NCBI GenBank assembly: GCA_016717335.1
Contig: JADKFS010000001.1
Span: 310,001 to 374,000 of the forward strand
DNA: 64,000 nt
Direction: 5' to 3'
From: Candidatus Ribeiella danica
Lineage (GTDB): Bacteria > Chloroflexota > Chloroflexia > Chloroflexales > Roseiflexaceae
Part shown: positions 7,898 through 15,569 of the stretch, piece by piece
How positions within the stretch are numbered: position 1 is the first letter of the stretch
Layout of the letters: each line of letters begins with the position of its first letter
Notes under the pieces: model-generated
What the model was told of the DNA's origin: nothing
Databases searched by the model: none
Seen by the model: the letters and a program-made list of their open reading frames with translations, nothing else
Program-made: the position numbers and the translations under genes

Positions 7898-8983
7898 CTA
7901 CGGCTCGACCCCGACCGACTCGAGCCGCTCGGTGTTGTCGTAGACCGTCAGCGCCTCGACGATCCGGTCGATGTCGCCGGCCAGGATACCCGGTAGATTC
8001 GAGAAGTTCTGGCCGATCCGGTGGTCGGTGACTCGGTCCTGCGCGTAGTTGTAGGTCCTGATCTTCTCGGCGCGCTCGCCGGTGCCGACCTGGGCCAGGC
8101 GCGTCTCGCCCTGCTCTTTCTGGCGCTTCTCCTGGTCGACCGCGTAGAGCTTGGCGCGCAGCACCGACAGGGCCGCGGCCTTGTTCTTGATCTGCGATCG
8201 GCTGTCCTGGCAGGTCACCACGATCTCCTCCGGCGTGCCGCCGCGGTAGACGATCCGGACGGCCGAGTCGGTGGTGTTGACGCCCTGGCCGCCGTGGCCG
8301 CCCGAGCGGTAGACGTCCACGCGGTAGTCCTCGGCGCGCAGCTCGACATCGGAGTCCTCGACCTCGGGCAGCACCGCCACGGTGGCCGTGGAAGTGTGGA
8401 TGCGGCCGCGCGCCTCGGTGGCCGGCACGCGCTGGACGCGGTGCACGCCGCCCTCGTACTTGAGCCGGCTGTAGGCGCCCTCGCCCTGGATCTCGAAGAC
8501 GATCTCCTTGTAGCCGCCGACGCCGTTCTCGCTGGCGTTGACGACCTCGATCTTCCAGCCGCGCTGCTCGGCGTAGCGCATGTACATGCGGAACAGGTCG
8601 GCCGCGAACAGCGCCGCCTCGTCGCCGCCCTCGCCCTGGCGCAGCTCCATGATCACACTCTTGGAGTCGTTCGGGTCGCGCGGCAGCAGCAGCAGCTTGA
8701 TCCGCTCGGCCAGCCGGTCGCGACGGGCGCGCAGCTGCTCCAGCTCATCCTGCGCCATCACGCGCAGCTCCGGGTCGTCGGCCTCCTCGATCAGCTGCTG
8801 GGCCTCGTCCGACTGGCGCTGGACCGTTCTATACTCGCGGTAGGCCAGGACAACGTCTTCAAGCTCGCGCAGCTCGCGGGCGATCTGCTGCAGGCGCACA
8901 TGGTCGGTCGCCACGTCGGGCTGCGCCATCTGCTCGTTGAGCTGCTCGTAGCGCGTGTCAAGGCTCACTAACTTATCAAACAT
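7898..8983 (-). CDS. prfA: Peptide chain release factor 1
   Basis: A 361-residue RF1, which recognises UAA/UAG and triggers peptide release. The GGQ catalytic loop is in SGGHGGQGVNTTDSAVRI. The RF1-type codon-recognition PxT motif is in RVPATEARGRIHTS, which separates it from RF2 (SPF). Length is typical. It lies downstream of rpsU on the same strand with its own -10 box in between. The usual neighbour prmC is not in this window. Confidence 0.97.
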   Translation of the reverse strand: MFDKLVSLDTRYEQLNEQMAQPDVATDHVRLQQIARELRELEDVVLAYREYRTVQRQSDEAQQLIEEADDPELRVMAQDELEQLRARRDRLAERIKLLLLPRDPNDSKSVIMELRQGEGGDEAALFAADLFRMYMRYAEQRGWKIEVVNASENGVGGYKEIVFEIQGEGAYSRLKYEGGVHRVQRVPATEARGRIHTSTATVAVLPEVEDSDVELRAEDYRVDVYRSGGHGGQGVNTTDSAVRIVYRGGTPEEIVVTCQDSRSQIKNKAAALSVLRAKLYAVDQEKRQKEQGETRLAQVGTGERAEKIRTYNYAQDRVTDHRIGQNFSNLPGILAGDIDRIVEALTVYDNTERLESVGVEP

Positions 8984-9039
8984 ATCAACGGCTATCCCTA
9001 TGGTAGATTCACCTGATGCGCGACGGCATCGCGCAGCGC

Positions 9040-9045
9040 ATTATA
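9040..9045 (-). promoter_or_regulatory. -10 box for prfA
   Basis: TATAAT on the minus strand, 57 bases upstream of the prfA ATG. The hexamer 17 bases upstream, TGCGTG, is a poor -35, so only the -10 is supported. Confidence 0.5.
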
Positions 9046-9066
9046 GCACAGCTCTCTACAGACACG

Positions 9067-9100
9067 CAGAGGATGCCAGGCGATCAGCCGGCATCCTCTG
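9067..9100 (-). terminator. Hairpin downstream of rpsU
   Basis: A perfect 11-bp stem, CAGAGGATGCC (9067-9077) with 9090-9100, follows the rpsU stop on the minus strand. There is no clear U-run, so termination would be partial and some readthrough into prfA is possible. Confidence 0.6.
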
Positions 9101-9123
9101 ATGTGTTGTATCCGTGTAGCAGG

Positions 9124-9318
9124 CTAGTGCTGCGTCTGCAGCGCCTTCTTGCGCCGGTTGCGCTCAGCGCGGCGGCGCTTCTCTTTGCGCTGCTCGCTCT
9201 TCGAAACGAAGTGCATCTTCTCGCGGTAGGTCTTGGTGATGCGCTCGGCGACCACGCCCTTATTGAAACGGCGTAGCAGCTGCTCGACAGTCTCTCCCTC
9301 GCGTCGTTCGACTCGCAT
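9124..9318 (-). CDS. rpsU: 30S ribosomal protein S21
   Basis: A 64-residue basic protein. The core EGETVEQLLRRFNKGV and the Lys/Arg-rich tail (REKMHFVSKSEQRKEKRRRA) match bS21, a late-joining small-subunit protein near the mRNA anti-SD region. It starts at ATG 9318 behind its own promoter (9444-9472), divergent from the pyr operon. Confidence 0.95.
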   Translation of the reverse strand: MRVERREGETVEQLLRRFNKGVVAERITKTYREKMHFVSKSEQRKEKRRRAERNRRKKALQTQH

Positions 9319-9443
9319 TGTCGCTTGACAGCAACGGACAATCAGCCTCAGCGCAAGCAGGGCTCGCGCCGTATCGATGGTCCGCTCGTCGTTGTTCTCA
9401 CCTCCCCCCGCAATTGTTTATCATGATATTTTTCAACCGCCAT

Positions 9444-9472
9444 AGTATACACGCTGATTGACAAATTGACAA
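9444..9472 (-). promoter_or_regulatory. Promoter of rpsU
   Basis: On the minus strand TTGTCA (9467-9472), a 17-base spacer and TATACT (9444-9449). The implied leader is about 120 bases. It is back-to-back with the pyr promoter, the two -35 boxes being 8 bases apart. Confidence 0.75.
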
Positions 9473-9480
9473 ACCTGATC

Positions 9481-9509
9481 TTGACACCGACGCGGCCCCG
9501 TGCTAGGAT
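9481..9509 (+). promoter_or_regulatory. Promoter of the pyr operon
   Basis: TTGACA (9481-9486), exactly 17 bases, then TAGGAT (9504-9509). Transcription should start near 9516, leaving a leader of about 180 bases before pyrR that holds the attenuator. Confidence 0.85.
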
Positions 9510-9522
9510 ACGCTGGCCTTTA

Positions 9523-9645
9523 ATTCGGCCCCGCGAGGCTGAGAAGGGAGGGTTAATGCCCCCAACAATACAAGCGCGCCACCGCGCGAGCGCAGTATCC
9601 GGAACCCCCTCGCCGTCCCGGCGGGTGCGGGTTTTTTGTTGCCCG
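9523..9645 (+). promoter_or_regulatory. PyrR-type attenuator leader
   Basis: The leader contains GGCCCCGCGAGGCTGAGAAG (9527-9546) followed by GGAGGG. This matches the known PyrR-binding loop pattern (GAGGCU flanked by a CC/GG stem). Downstream, 9605-9637 forms a GC-rich hairpin (CTCGCCG with CGGCGGG) ending in TTTTTT. By analogy with Gram-positive pyr operons, PyrR bound to UMP would hold the first hairpin and let the terminator form. Here the placement upstream of pyrR itself implies autoregulation of the whole operon. The antiterminator pairing was not computed. Confidence 0.75.
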
Positions 9646-9698
9646 AGCCGATGTTCCGACGCTCGAACGCCCAACGTTGAGCGTCGAGAGGTGTATCG

Positions 9699-10244
9699 AT
9701 GAGCGAAAAGCAGATCTTCTCGACCGACGACATCCGGCGCGCGATCACGCGCATCGCGCACGAGATCGCCGAGCGCAACGAGGGCGTCGAGGCAGTCGTC
9801 CTGGTCGGCATCCGGCGGCGTGGCGTGCCGCTGGCCCAGCGCATCGCCGCGACGCTGGCCGACTTCGAGGGCGCGCGCGTGCCGGTCGGCTCGCTCGACA
9901 TCACGCTGTACCGCGACGACCTGAGCATGCGCGGCCCCGCGCCGATCGTCCACTCGACCAGCATCCCGATCGACATCACCGGCCGCACGGTCGTGCTGGT
10001 CGACGACGTGCTGTACACCGGCCGGACCGTCCGCGCCGCGCTCGACGCGCTGGCCGACCTCGGGCGGCCCGCGCGCATCCAGCTGGCGGTGCTGATCGAC
10101 CGCGGCCACCGCGAGCTGCCGATCCGCGCCGACTTCGTCGGCAAGAACGTGCCGACCGCCGGCGACGAGGTGATCGAGACGCGCCTCCGCGAGGTCGACG
10201 GGGACGAGGACGGCGTTTTCATCGTCAGATCCACTGCGAAGTGA
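9699..10244 (+). CDS. pyrR: Bifunctional pyr operon regulator / uracil phosphoribosyltransferase
   Basis: A 181-residue type I phosphoribosyltransferase. The PRPP loop is VLVDDVLYTGRTVRAALDAL. The N-terminal DIRRAITRIAHEIAERN and VLVGIRRRGVPLAQRI are typical of PyrR. It binds pyr mRNA leaders in response to UMP and also has weak uracil phosphoribosyltransferase activity in known cases. It starts at ATG 9699 behind GAGAGGTG and is the first gene after the attenuator. pyrB begins 12 bases after its stop. Confidence 0.96.
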   Translation: MSEKQIFSTDDIRRAITRIAHEIAERNEGVEAVVLVGIRRRGVPLAQRIAATLADFEGARVPVGSLDITLYRDDLSMRGPAPIVHSTSIPIDITGRTVVLVDDVLYTGRTVRAALDALADLGRPARIQLAVLIDRGHRELPIRADFVGKNVPTAGDEVIETRLREVDGDEDGVFIVRSTAK

Positions 10245-10256
10245 GAGTGAGGTGTT

Positions 10257-11222
10257 ATGAGCACGGCAACCGCCACGCCGCCGATCGAAGCAGCTCGCGC
10301 CAGCCGGCGCCATGTGCTCGACCTGGACGACTTCGACCGCGATGAGATCGCCGAGGTGCTGGAGACCACCGCCAGCATGAAGGAGGTGCTGGGCCGCTCG
10401 ATCAAGCAGGTGCCGGCGCTGCGCGGCAAGACCGTGGTCAATATGTTCTTCGAGGACAGCACGCGCACCCGGATCTCGTTCGAGCTGGCCGCCAAGGCGC
10501 TCTCGGCCAACGTCGTCTCGATGAGCGGCAAGGGCAGCAGCGTCGAGAAGGGCGAGTCGCTGATCGACACGGTGCGGACGCTCCAGGCGCTCGGCGCGGA
10601 CATGCTGGTGATCCGCCACCGCGAGAGCGGCGCGCCCTACCTGGCGGCCCAGCACTTCCGCGGCTCGGTGATCAACGGCGGCGACGGGCGCCACGCCCAC
10701 CCGACCCAGGCGCTGCTCGACCTGTTCACGATCAACGACAAGCTCGGGCGGATCGAGGGCCTGAAGGTCGTGATCGTCGGCGATATTCTGCACAGCCGCG
10801 TGGCCCGCTCGGACCTGTGGGGGCTCAGCGCGATGGGCGCGCACGTCACACTCTGCGCGCCGCACACGCTGCTCGGCCCGGCCGCGTTCTGGCACGCCAC
10901 CTGGCCGAACCTGACGATCTCGACCGACCTGGACGAGTGCGTGACCGACGCGGATGTGATCATGACGCTGCGGCTGCAGAAGGAGCGCCAGGAGTCCGGG
11001 CTGCTGCCGACACTGCGCGAGTACAGCCGCTTCTTCGGCGTGACAGCCGAGCGGGTCCGGCTGGCCGCGCCGCACTGCCTGGTCATGCACCCCGGCCCGA
11101 TGAACGAGGGCGTCGAGATCATGCCCGACGTCGCGGTCTCGGCCCAGTCGGTGATCGAGGAGCAAGTCACCAACGGCGTGGCCGTGCGGATGGCGCTGCT
11201 GTACCGGCTCGCGGGAGCGTGA
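10257..11222 (+). CDS. pyrB: Aspartate carbamoyltransferase catalytic subunit
   Basis: A 321-residue ATCase that joins carbamoyl phosphate and aspartate. The carbamoyl-phosphate motif is FFEDSTRTRISFELAAKAL. VINGGDGRHAHPTQALLDLF and HPGPMNEGVEI are the other conserved blocks. Length is typical. No pyrI regulatory subunit is present, and the pyrR attenuator is the visible control. The 3' end abuts a GATGAGCGATGA-type repeat that also provides the ATG of the next frame. Confidence 0.97.
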   Translation: MSTATATPPIEAARASRRHVLDLDDFDRDEIAEVLETTASMKEVLGRSIKQVPALRGKTVVNMFFEDSTRTRISFELAAKALSANVVSMSGKGSSVEKGESLIDTVRTLQALGADMLVIRHRESGAPYLAAQHFRGSVINGGDGRHAHPTQALLDLFTINDKLGRIEGLKVVIVGDILHSRVARSDLWGLSAMGAHVTLCAPHTLLGPAAFWHATWPNLTISTDLDECVTDADVIMTLRLQKERQESGLLPTLREYSRFFGVTAERVRLAAPHCLVMHPGPMNEGVEIMPDVAVSAQSVIEEQVTNGVAVRMALLYRLAGA

Positions 11223-11230
11223 TAGCGATG

Positions 11231-11366
11231 AAGTTGAGCGATGAGCGATGAACGACCGAAGACCAAAGACCGAAGACCGAAGACCGAAGACAGCGAGCGT
11301 CAGAGCTCGGCGTTGGTCTTTCGTCCTTGGTCCTTGGTCCGTGGCCCTTGGTCCGTGGCCCTTCGT
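11231..11366. repeat. Inverted tandem-word repeat at the pyrB/membrane-protein junction
   Basis: A GAGCGATGA word is followed by GACCGAAGACCAAAGACC copies (11250-11292). After a short spacer come their near complements, TTGGTC and TTTCGTCC words (11312-11366), so the region could fold into one large hairpin. It overlaps the first 40 codons of the following frame. Confidence 0.8.
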
Positions 11367-12782
11367 CCGGCGGCCTGGGTCGGCCTGCTGCTGCTGAGCG
11401 TCTACCTGCTGAGCACTGGCGGGCAGCCGTTCATCAGCGACGGCGAGGTGATGCTGATCACCGCGATGCGGATCGTGGACGAGCACACCGTCTCGCTGCC
11501 CGAGGGCGCGTCGATCTATCCGCAGACGGTGCGGCGCGCCGACGGCTACCTGTTCTCGAAGTACGGGCCGGGGCAGCCGGTCGCGGCGGCGCCGCTGTAC
11601 GCGCTCGGCCGCTACGCGCTGCGCAAGGTGCTGCCGCTGACGGACGACCGGGACTTCCTGGTCGGGCGGTTCTTCACGCTGCTCCTGCCCGCGCTCGCGA
11701 CGGCGCTGACCGGGGCGCTGCTGTGCAGGTGGGCGGCGCTGCTGTACGGCTCGGCGCGGATGGGCGTGGCGCTGGCGCTGCTGTTTGGGCTGGGGACGCT
11801 GGCGTGGCCCTACAGCCGCTTCTTCTTCAGCGAGCCGCTGTTCACCGCCTGCCTGGTGCTGGCGGCGCTGGCGATCCGCACGCGCCACCCGCTGCTGGCC
11901 GGCCTGGCGCTCGGGTACGCGGTCTTCACGCGCGTGGGCGGCGCGGCGCTGCTGCCGGCGTTCGGGCTATATGCCTGGCTCGTCTTCGGTATGGGCGGCG
12001 GCAGCGAGACAACGTTCAAACGTTCAAACGTTCAAACGTTCAAACATTTTGGCTGGATGGCACTTGGCGGCCTGCCGTTCGCGCTGCTGCTGCTGGCGTA
12101 CAACTGGGTTCGCTTCCGGGCGCTGACCGAGCAGGGCTACGCGAACGAGGGCTTCACCGGCAACCTGCTGGTCGGCCTATACGGGCTGCTGCTGAGCCCC
12201 GGCAAGTCGGTGTTTCTGTACGTGCCGCTGCTGCTGGCGCTGCCCTGGGCAATCGTGCCGTTCGCGCGGCGCTACCGGCCGGAGGCCGCGCTGGTCGGCG
12301 CGCTGGCGGCGATCACCCTGCTGCAGAGCGCGCTGTGGTGGATCTGGTGGGCCGGCTGGGGCTGGGGGCCGCGCTTCCTGGTGCCGCTGATGCCGTTCCT
12401 GATACTGATGCTCGGCGTGCTGCTCGAGCGGCGGGCCTGGCGCCGGATCATCGGCCTGGCGCTGCTGCCGCTCTCGATCGCCGTCAACCTGCTCGGCATC
12501 CTGGTGGACTTCAACAGCTACATCATCGCGGTGACCGGCGGCGACATGAGCCGCGAGGCGATCTACCTGTTCCAGCCGGCCTACTCGCCGATCCTGGCGC
12601 ACATCCGGAGCTTCGACCTGGCGAACGCGCCGATCGTCAGCTTCGCGCTGTCGAGCCCGCAGATCGGCTTCCCGCAGCCCTGGGCGACGCTCCTGTCGGC
12701 GAGCTTCGTGGCGCTGCTGGCGCTGGCGGCGATCGGGCTGTGGCGCTCGGTTCGCGGGCAGCCTTTCATTATCCGCGGATAA
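11241..12782 (+). CDS. Multi-pass membrane protein, GT-C glycosyltransferase-like
   Basis: Up to 513 residues with about ten hydrophobic segments. After the first segment there is a loop with FISDGEVMLITAMRIVDEHT and FSKYGPGQP. Acidic first-loop residues and the long multi-pass body resemble lipid-linked-sugar glycosyltransferases (GT39/PMT-like), but I see no decisive motif. The first 40 codons are made of tandem repeat, so the native start may be the GTG at 11355; no clear ribosome site supports either. A second repeat (GTTCAAAC, 12011-12048) inserts FKRSNVQTF-like residues in a loop without breaking the frame. It sits inside the pyr operon but has no obvious link to pyrimidine synthesis. 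Confidence 0.65.
   Translation: MSDERPKTKDRRPKTEDSERQSSALVFRPWSLVRGPWSVALRPAAWVGLLLLSVYLLSTGGQPFISDGEVMLITAMRIVDEHTVSLPEGASIYPQTVRRADGYLFSKYGPGQPVAAAPLYALGRYALRKVLPLTDDRDFLVGRFFTLLLPALATALTGALLCRWAALLYGSARMGVALALLFGLGTLAWPYSRFFFSEPLFTACLVLAALAIRTRHPLLAGLALGYAVFTRVGGAALLPAFGLYAWLVFGMGGGSETTFKRSNVQTFKHFGWMALGGLPFALLLLAYNWVRFRALTEQGYANEGFTGNLLVGLYGLLLSPGKSVFLYVPLLLALPWAIVPFARRYRPEAALVGALAAITLLQSALWWIWWAGWGWGPRFLVPLMPFLILMLGVLLERRAWRRIIGLALLPLSIAVNLLGILVDFNSYIIAVTGGDMSREAIYLFQPAYSPILAHIRSFDLANAPIVSFALSSPQIGFPQPWATLLSASFVALLALAAIGLWRSVRGQPFIIRG
12011..12048. repeat. In-frame GTTCAAAC octamer tract
   Basis: Four tandem copies of an 8-base word (AACGTTCA phase) lie inside the membrane-protein gene. 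Twelve to thirteen residues result, between GGGSE and a hydrophobic segment beginning WMALGG. The word resembles the CAACGTTCAACG tract at 40641. Confidence 0.85.
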
Positions 12783-12800
12783 CGCGGATTCACACGGATA

Positions 12801-13062
12801 TGTGAGGGCAGCCTTTCATCATCCGCGGATAACGCGGATTCACGCGGATAAGGAGCCTTGCCTATCCGCTTTATCCGTTCTATCCGCGGATCAAATTCCT
12901 CATCCACGGATAACGCGGATTCACGCGGATATGTGAGGGCAGCCTTTCATCATCCGCGGATAACGCGGATTCACGCGGATAAGGAGCCTTGCCTATCCGC
13001 TTTATCCGCTCTATCCGCGGATCAAATTCCTCATCCGCGGATAGCGCAGATTCACGCGGATG
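12801..13062. repeat. 131-bp tandem duplication upstream of pyrC
   Basis: Two copies of a 131-base unit (12801-12931 and 12932-13062), built from ATCCGCGGATAACGCGGATT and TATCCGCTTTATCCG words, fill the gap after the membrane-protein stop. A further partial copy is at 12763-12800. The unit contains several CCGCGG-centred palindromes. Its end supplies an in-frame ATG (13060) that should not be mistaken for the pyrC start. Confidence 0.9.
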
Positions 13063-13092
13063 TCGAACAACGAAGATACACGGAGGAACGCA

Positions 13093-14583
13093 GTGCGCTA
13101 TCTCATCAAAAATGGCAGCATCATCGACCCGGCCCGCCGCGTGGCGACGGTCGGCAATGTCCTGGTAGAAGACGGCAAGGTCGCGCGGGTGATGGACCTG
13201 GCCGACCTGACGATGGAGCACGAGCCGGTTGGCGAGGGTCTGGAGATCATCAACGCGCGCGGCGCGGTGATCGCGCCCGGCTTCATCGACCTGCACACCC
13301 ACCTGCGCGAGCCGGGCGAGGAGCACAAGGAGACGATCGCGACCGGCACCGAGGCCGCGGCGCGCGGCGGGTTCACCACCGTCTGCGCGATGCCGAACAC
13401 GCAGCCGCCGCACGACCGCGCCGCGGTGGTGCGCCAGGTGCGCGAGATCGCGCGGCGCCGCGGGTCGGTCCGGGTCGAGCCGATCGGGGCGATCACGCTC
13501 GGGCGGGCCGGGCAGGCGCTGACCGAGATGGCCGAGCTGGTCGAGGCCGGCTGTATTGCCTTCAGCGACGACGGCAGCCCGGTGAGCGACCCGGCGGTCA
13601 TGCGCAACGCGCTGGCCTACGCCGCGATGCTTGAGGTGCCGATCATGAGCCACTGCGAGGACCTGAAGCTGAGCCACGGCTGGGCCATGCACGAGGGCGC
13701 GATCAGCACGCGCCTGGGCCTGGCGGGCTACCCATCCGCGGCCGAGGAGGTCCAGATCGCCCGCGACATCGCGCTGGCCGAGATGACCGGCGCGCACATC
13801 CACATCTGCCACGTCAGCACTGCCGGCGGGGTGGCGCTGATCCGCGCCGCCAAGGAGCGCGGCGTGCACGTCACCGCCGAGGCGACGCCGCACCACCTGA
13901 CTCTGAGCGACCGCTGGGTGCTCGGGTCGCTCGGCGAGGCCGCGCCGCCGGCCGACCCGCCGAGCCGGCGCGCCGCCCGCCCGCGCCGCGGTAAGAAGTT
14001 CGAGCCCGATCTCGGGCTGCCGACCTGGCTCAACCCGACGCTGCTGCAGCCCTACGACAGCAGCACGCGCGTCAGCCCGCCGCTGCGCGGCGAGGAGGAT
14101 GTCGAGGCGCTGGTCGAGGGGCTGCGCGACGGGACGATCGACGCGATCGCGACCGACCACGCGCCGCACAGCCAGGTCGACAAGGAGTGCGAGTACCGGC
14201 TCGCCTCGCCGGGCATCTCCGGGCTCGAGACCGCGCTGGGCCTGGTGCTGACGCTGGTGCACCGCGGCGAGATGGACCTGGTCAACCTTGTGGCGAAGCT
14301 GACCGAGGGCCCAGCGACCGTGCTGCGGCGTCAGCCGGCCACGCTGCGCACCGGCGCGTCGGCCGACATCGTGATCTTCGACCCGGACTACAGCTGGGTC
14401 GTCGACACCGGCAAGTTCGCCTCGAAGGGGCACAACTCGCCGGTGCACGGGCAGCAGCTCAAGGGCCAGGTGATGCTGACGATGTATCGCGGGAACATCG
14501 TCTTCCGGCGCGGCAAGTTCGGCGCTGGGACCGGCGGGCTCCAGCAGGCATCCAAGCTCGAAGGGATTCTTGGCAACGAGTAG
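13093..14583 (+). CDS. pyrC: Dihydroorotase
   Basis: A 496-residue class I dihydroorotase that cyclises carbamoyl-aspartate. The first zinc motif is PGFIDLHTHLREPGEE. AMPNTQPP, SHCEDLKLS, HICHVSTAGG, EATPHHLTL, TDHAPH and GISGLETALGLVL complete the metal/substrate set. I place the start at GTG 13093 because CGGAGGAA lies just upstream (13080s), while ATG 13060 sits in the repeat. The protein is about 60 residues longer than usual. The extra segment lies after the HHLTL motif (about residues 275-320), is Pro/Arg-rich, and comes before the conserved SPPLR. It could be a lineage insert. Confidence 0.95.
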   Translation: MRYLIKNGSIIDPARRVATVGNVLVEDGKVARVMDLADLTMEHEPVGEGLEIINARGAVIAPGFIDLHTHLREPGEEHKETIATGTEAAARGGFTTVCAMPNTQPPHDRAAVVRQVREIARRRGSVRVEPIGAITLGRAGQALTEMAELVEAGCIAFSDDGSPVSDPAVMRNALAYAAMLEVPIMSHCEDLKLSHGWAMHEGAISTRLGLAGYPSAAEEVQIARDIALAEMTGAHIHICHVSTAGGVALIRAAKERGVHVTAEATPHHLTLSDRWVLGSLGEAAPPADPPSRRAARPRRGKKFEPDLGLPTWLNPTLLQPYDSSTRVSPPLRGEEDVEALVEGLRDGTIDAIATDHAPHSQVDKECEYRLASPGISGLETALGLVLTLVHRGEMDLVNLVAKLTEGPATVLRRQPATLRTGASADIVIFDPDYSWVVDTGKFASKGHNSPVHGQQLKGQVMLTMYRGNIVFRRGKFGAGTGGLQQASKLEGILGNE

Positions 14584-14593
14584 TCAAGCGCAT

Positions 14594-14661
14594 AGTTTTG
14601 AGTTCTAAGTTTTGAGTTTCGAGTTGTTCACTCTGGCAACTCAGAGCTCAAAACTCAAAAT
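14594..14661. repeat. Inverted repeat between pyrC and pyrK
   Basis: AGTTTTGAGTT words (14594-14625) face AACTCAGAGCTCAAAACTC (about 14639-14657), giving a stem-loop directly before the pyrK start. It is another tandem-word/inverted element, this time AT-rich. Confidence 0.8.
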
Positions 14662-14671
14662 CTGGATCTCT

Positions 14672-15553
14672 ATGACTCTACAGCGCCTCCTCACAATCGC
14701 AGATCAGCGGTCCGTGACAGCCCGGCTGCGCTGGCTAACGCTGCACTCGCCCGAGCTGGCCCGCACGGCGCGCGCGGGGCAGTACCTGCTGGTGCGCTGC
14801 GCCGAGGAGGGCAGCTACGACCCGCTGCTGCGCCGTCCGCTGTTCATCGCGGCGGCGGAGCCGGCGCTCGGGCAGATCGGCCTGCTCTACGAGCCGTCCG
14901 AGCGCGGCCTGGCCTGGCTGTCGCGCGGGCGCGCCGGCGAACAGATTGACGTCGTCGGGCCGCTCGGGCACCCGTTCGCGCTCGACAGCCGCACCCGCAA
15001 CCTGCTGCTGCTCGGGTCGGGCCCCGGGCTGGCCGCGCTGCTGCTGCTGGCGCGCCAGGCCGCCAGCCGGGGCTGCGCGATCACGCTGCTCGCCGGAGCC
15101 GATACGGCCGAGGCGCTGCCGCCGCCCTTCCTGCTGCCCCGCGAGGTCGAGTACCAGACAGTCATGGGACAGCCGATCGATCTGCTCGCGAGCCAGCCGC
15201 CAGTGATAGCTCCAGAGAGCGACAAGAAGACAAGGAGACTAGCAGATAACGCGAAACGTCGGAAGGAGGAAGTCACCTCGTCACCCCCTCACCCGGTCAC
15301 CTTGTCACCAATAACCTGGGCCGACCAGATCTGCGCGGCGCTGCCGGACGACCAGCTGCTCGCGCTGGCCGGGATGATCCGCCGCGTCAAGCTGCGCTGG
15401 GAGCGCGACTTCGCCAGCGCGCTGCTGGAGGGGCCGCTCGTCTGCGGCGTCGGGGCCTGCGGCGTCTGCGCGGTCGAGCTGCGCCGCGGCACGCGCATGC
15501 TGTGCAGCGATGGGCCTGTGTTCGACCTGCGCGACGTGGGGCGCGATGCATAG
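14672..15553 (+). CDS. pyrK: Dihydroorotate dehydrogenase electron transfer subunit
   Basis: A 293-residue FAD and 2Fe-2S protein that passes electrons from a partner dihydroorotate dehydrogenase to NAD+. The flavin site is around LLRRPLFIAA; the NAD-binding strand is NLLLLGSGPGLAALLLLA. The C-terminal cluster motif is CGVGACGVC plus a fourth Cys in LCSDGPVFD (spacing Cx4Cx2Cx11C), as in canonical PyrK. I start at ATG 14672, as upstream codons lie in the inverted repeat. Residues about 180-215 are Lys/Arg/Ser/Pro-rich and encoded by a repeat insertion (15210-15312). The adjacent pyrD is of the class that normally does not need PyrK. Confidence 0.93.
   Translation: MTLQRLLTIADQRSVTARLRWLTLHSPELARTARAGQYLLVRCAEEGSYDPLLRRPLFIAAAEPALGQIGLLYEPSERGLAWLSRGRAGEQIDVVGPLGHPFALDSRTRNLLLLGSGPGLAALLLLARQAASRGCAITLLAGADTAEALPPPFLLPREVEYQTVMGQPIDLLASQPPVIAPESDKKTRRLADNAKRRKEEVTSSPPHPVTLSPITWADQICAALPDDQLLALAGMIRRVKLRWERDFASALLEGPLVCGVGACGVCAVELRRGTRMLCSDGPVFDLRDVGRDA
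15210..15312. repeat. In-frame repeat insertion in pyrK
   Basis: The stretch from the end of the NAD-binding domain to SPITWADQ has base composition and words unlike the rest of the gene. It ends in GTCACCTTGTCACC, the reverse complement of the GGTGACAA octamers at 3324. About 34 residues result, with no stop or frameshift. Confidence 0.8.
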
Positions 15554-15569
15554 AATCAAATCACACGCT

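Noticed and set aside
9348..11888. An 846-codon open frame antisense to pyrR, pyrB and the membrane protein
   Set aside because: The plus strand encodes enzymes with full motif sets. The antisense frame is rich in Arg, Ala, Gln and His without family motifs, the usual shadow of GC-rich third positions.
12783..13062. CRISPR or origin-type iterons
   Set aside because: Only two long units with internal palindromes; no DnaA boxes or replication gene nearby.
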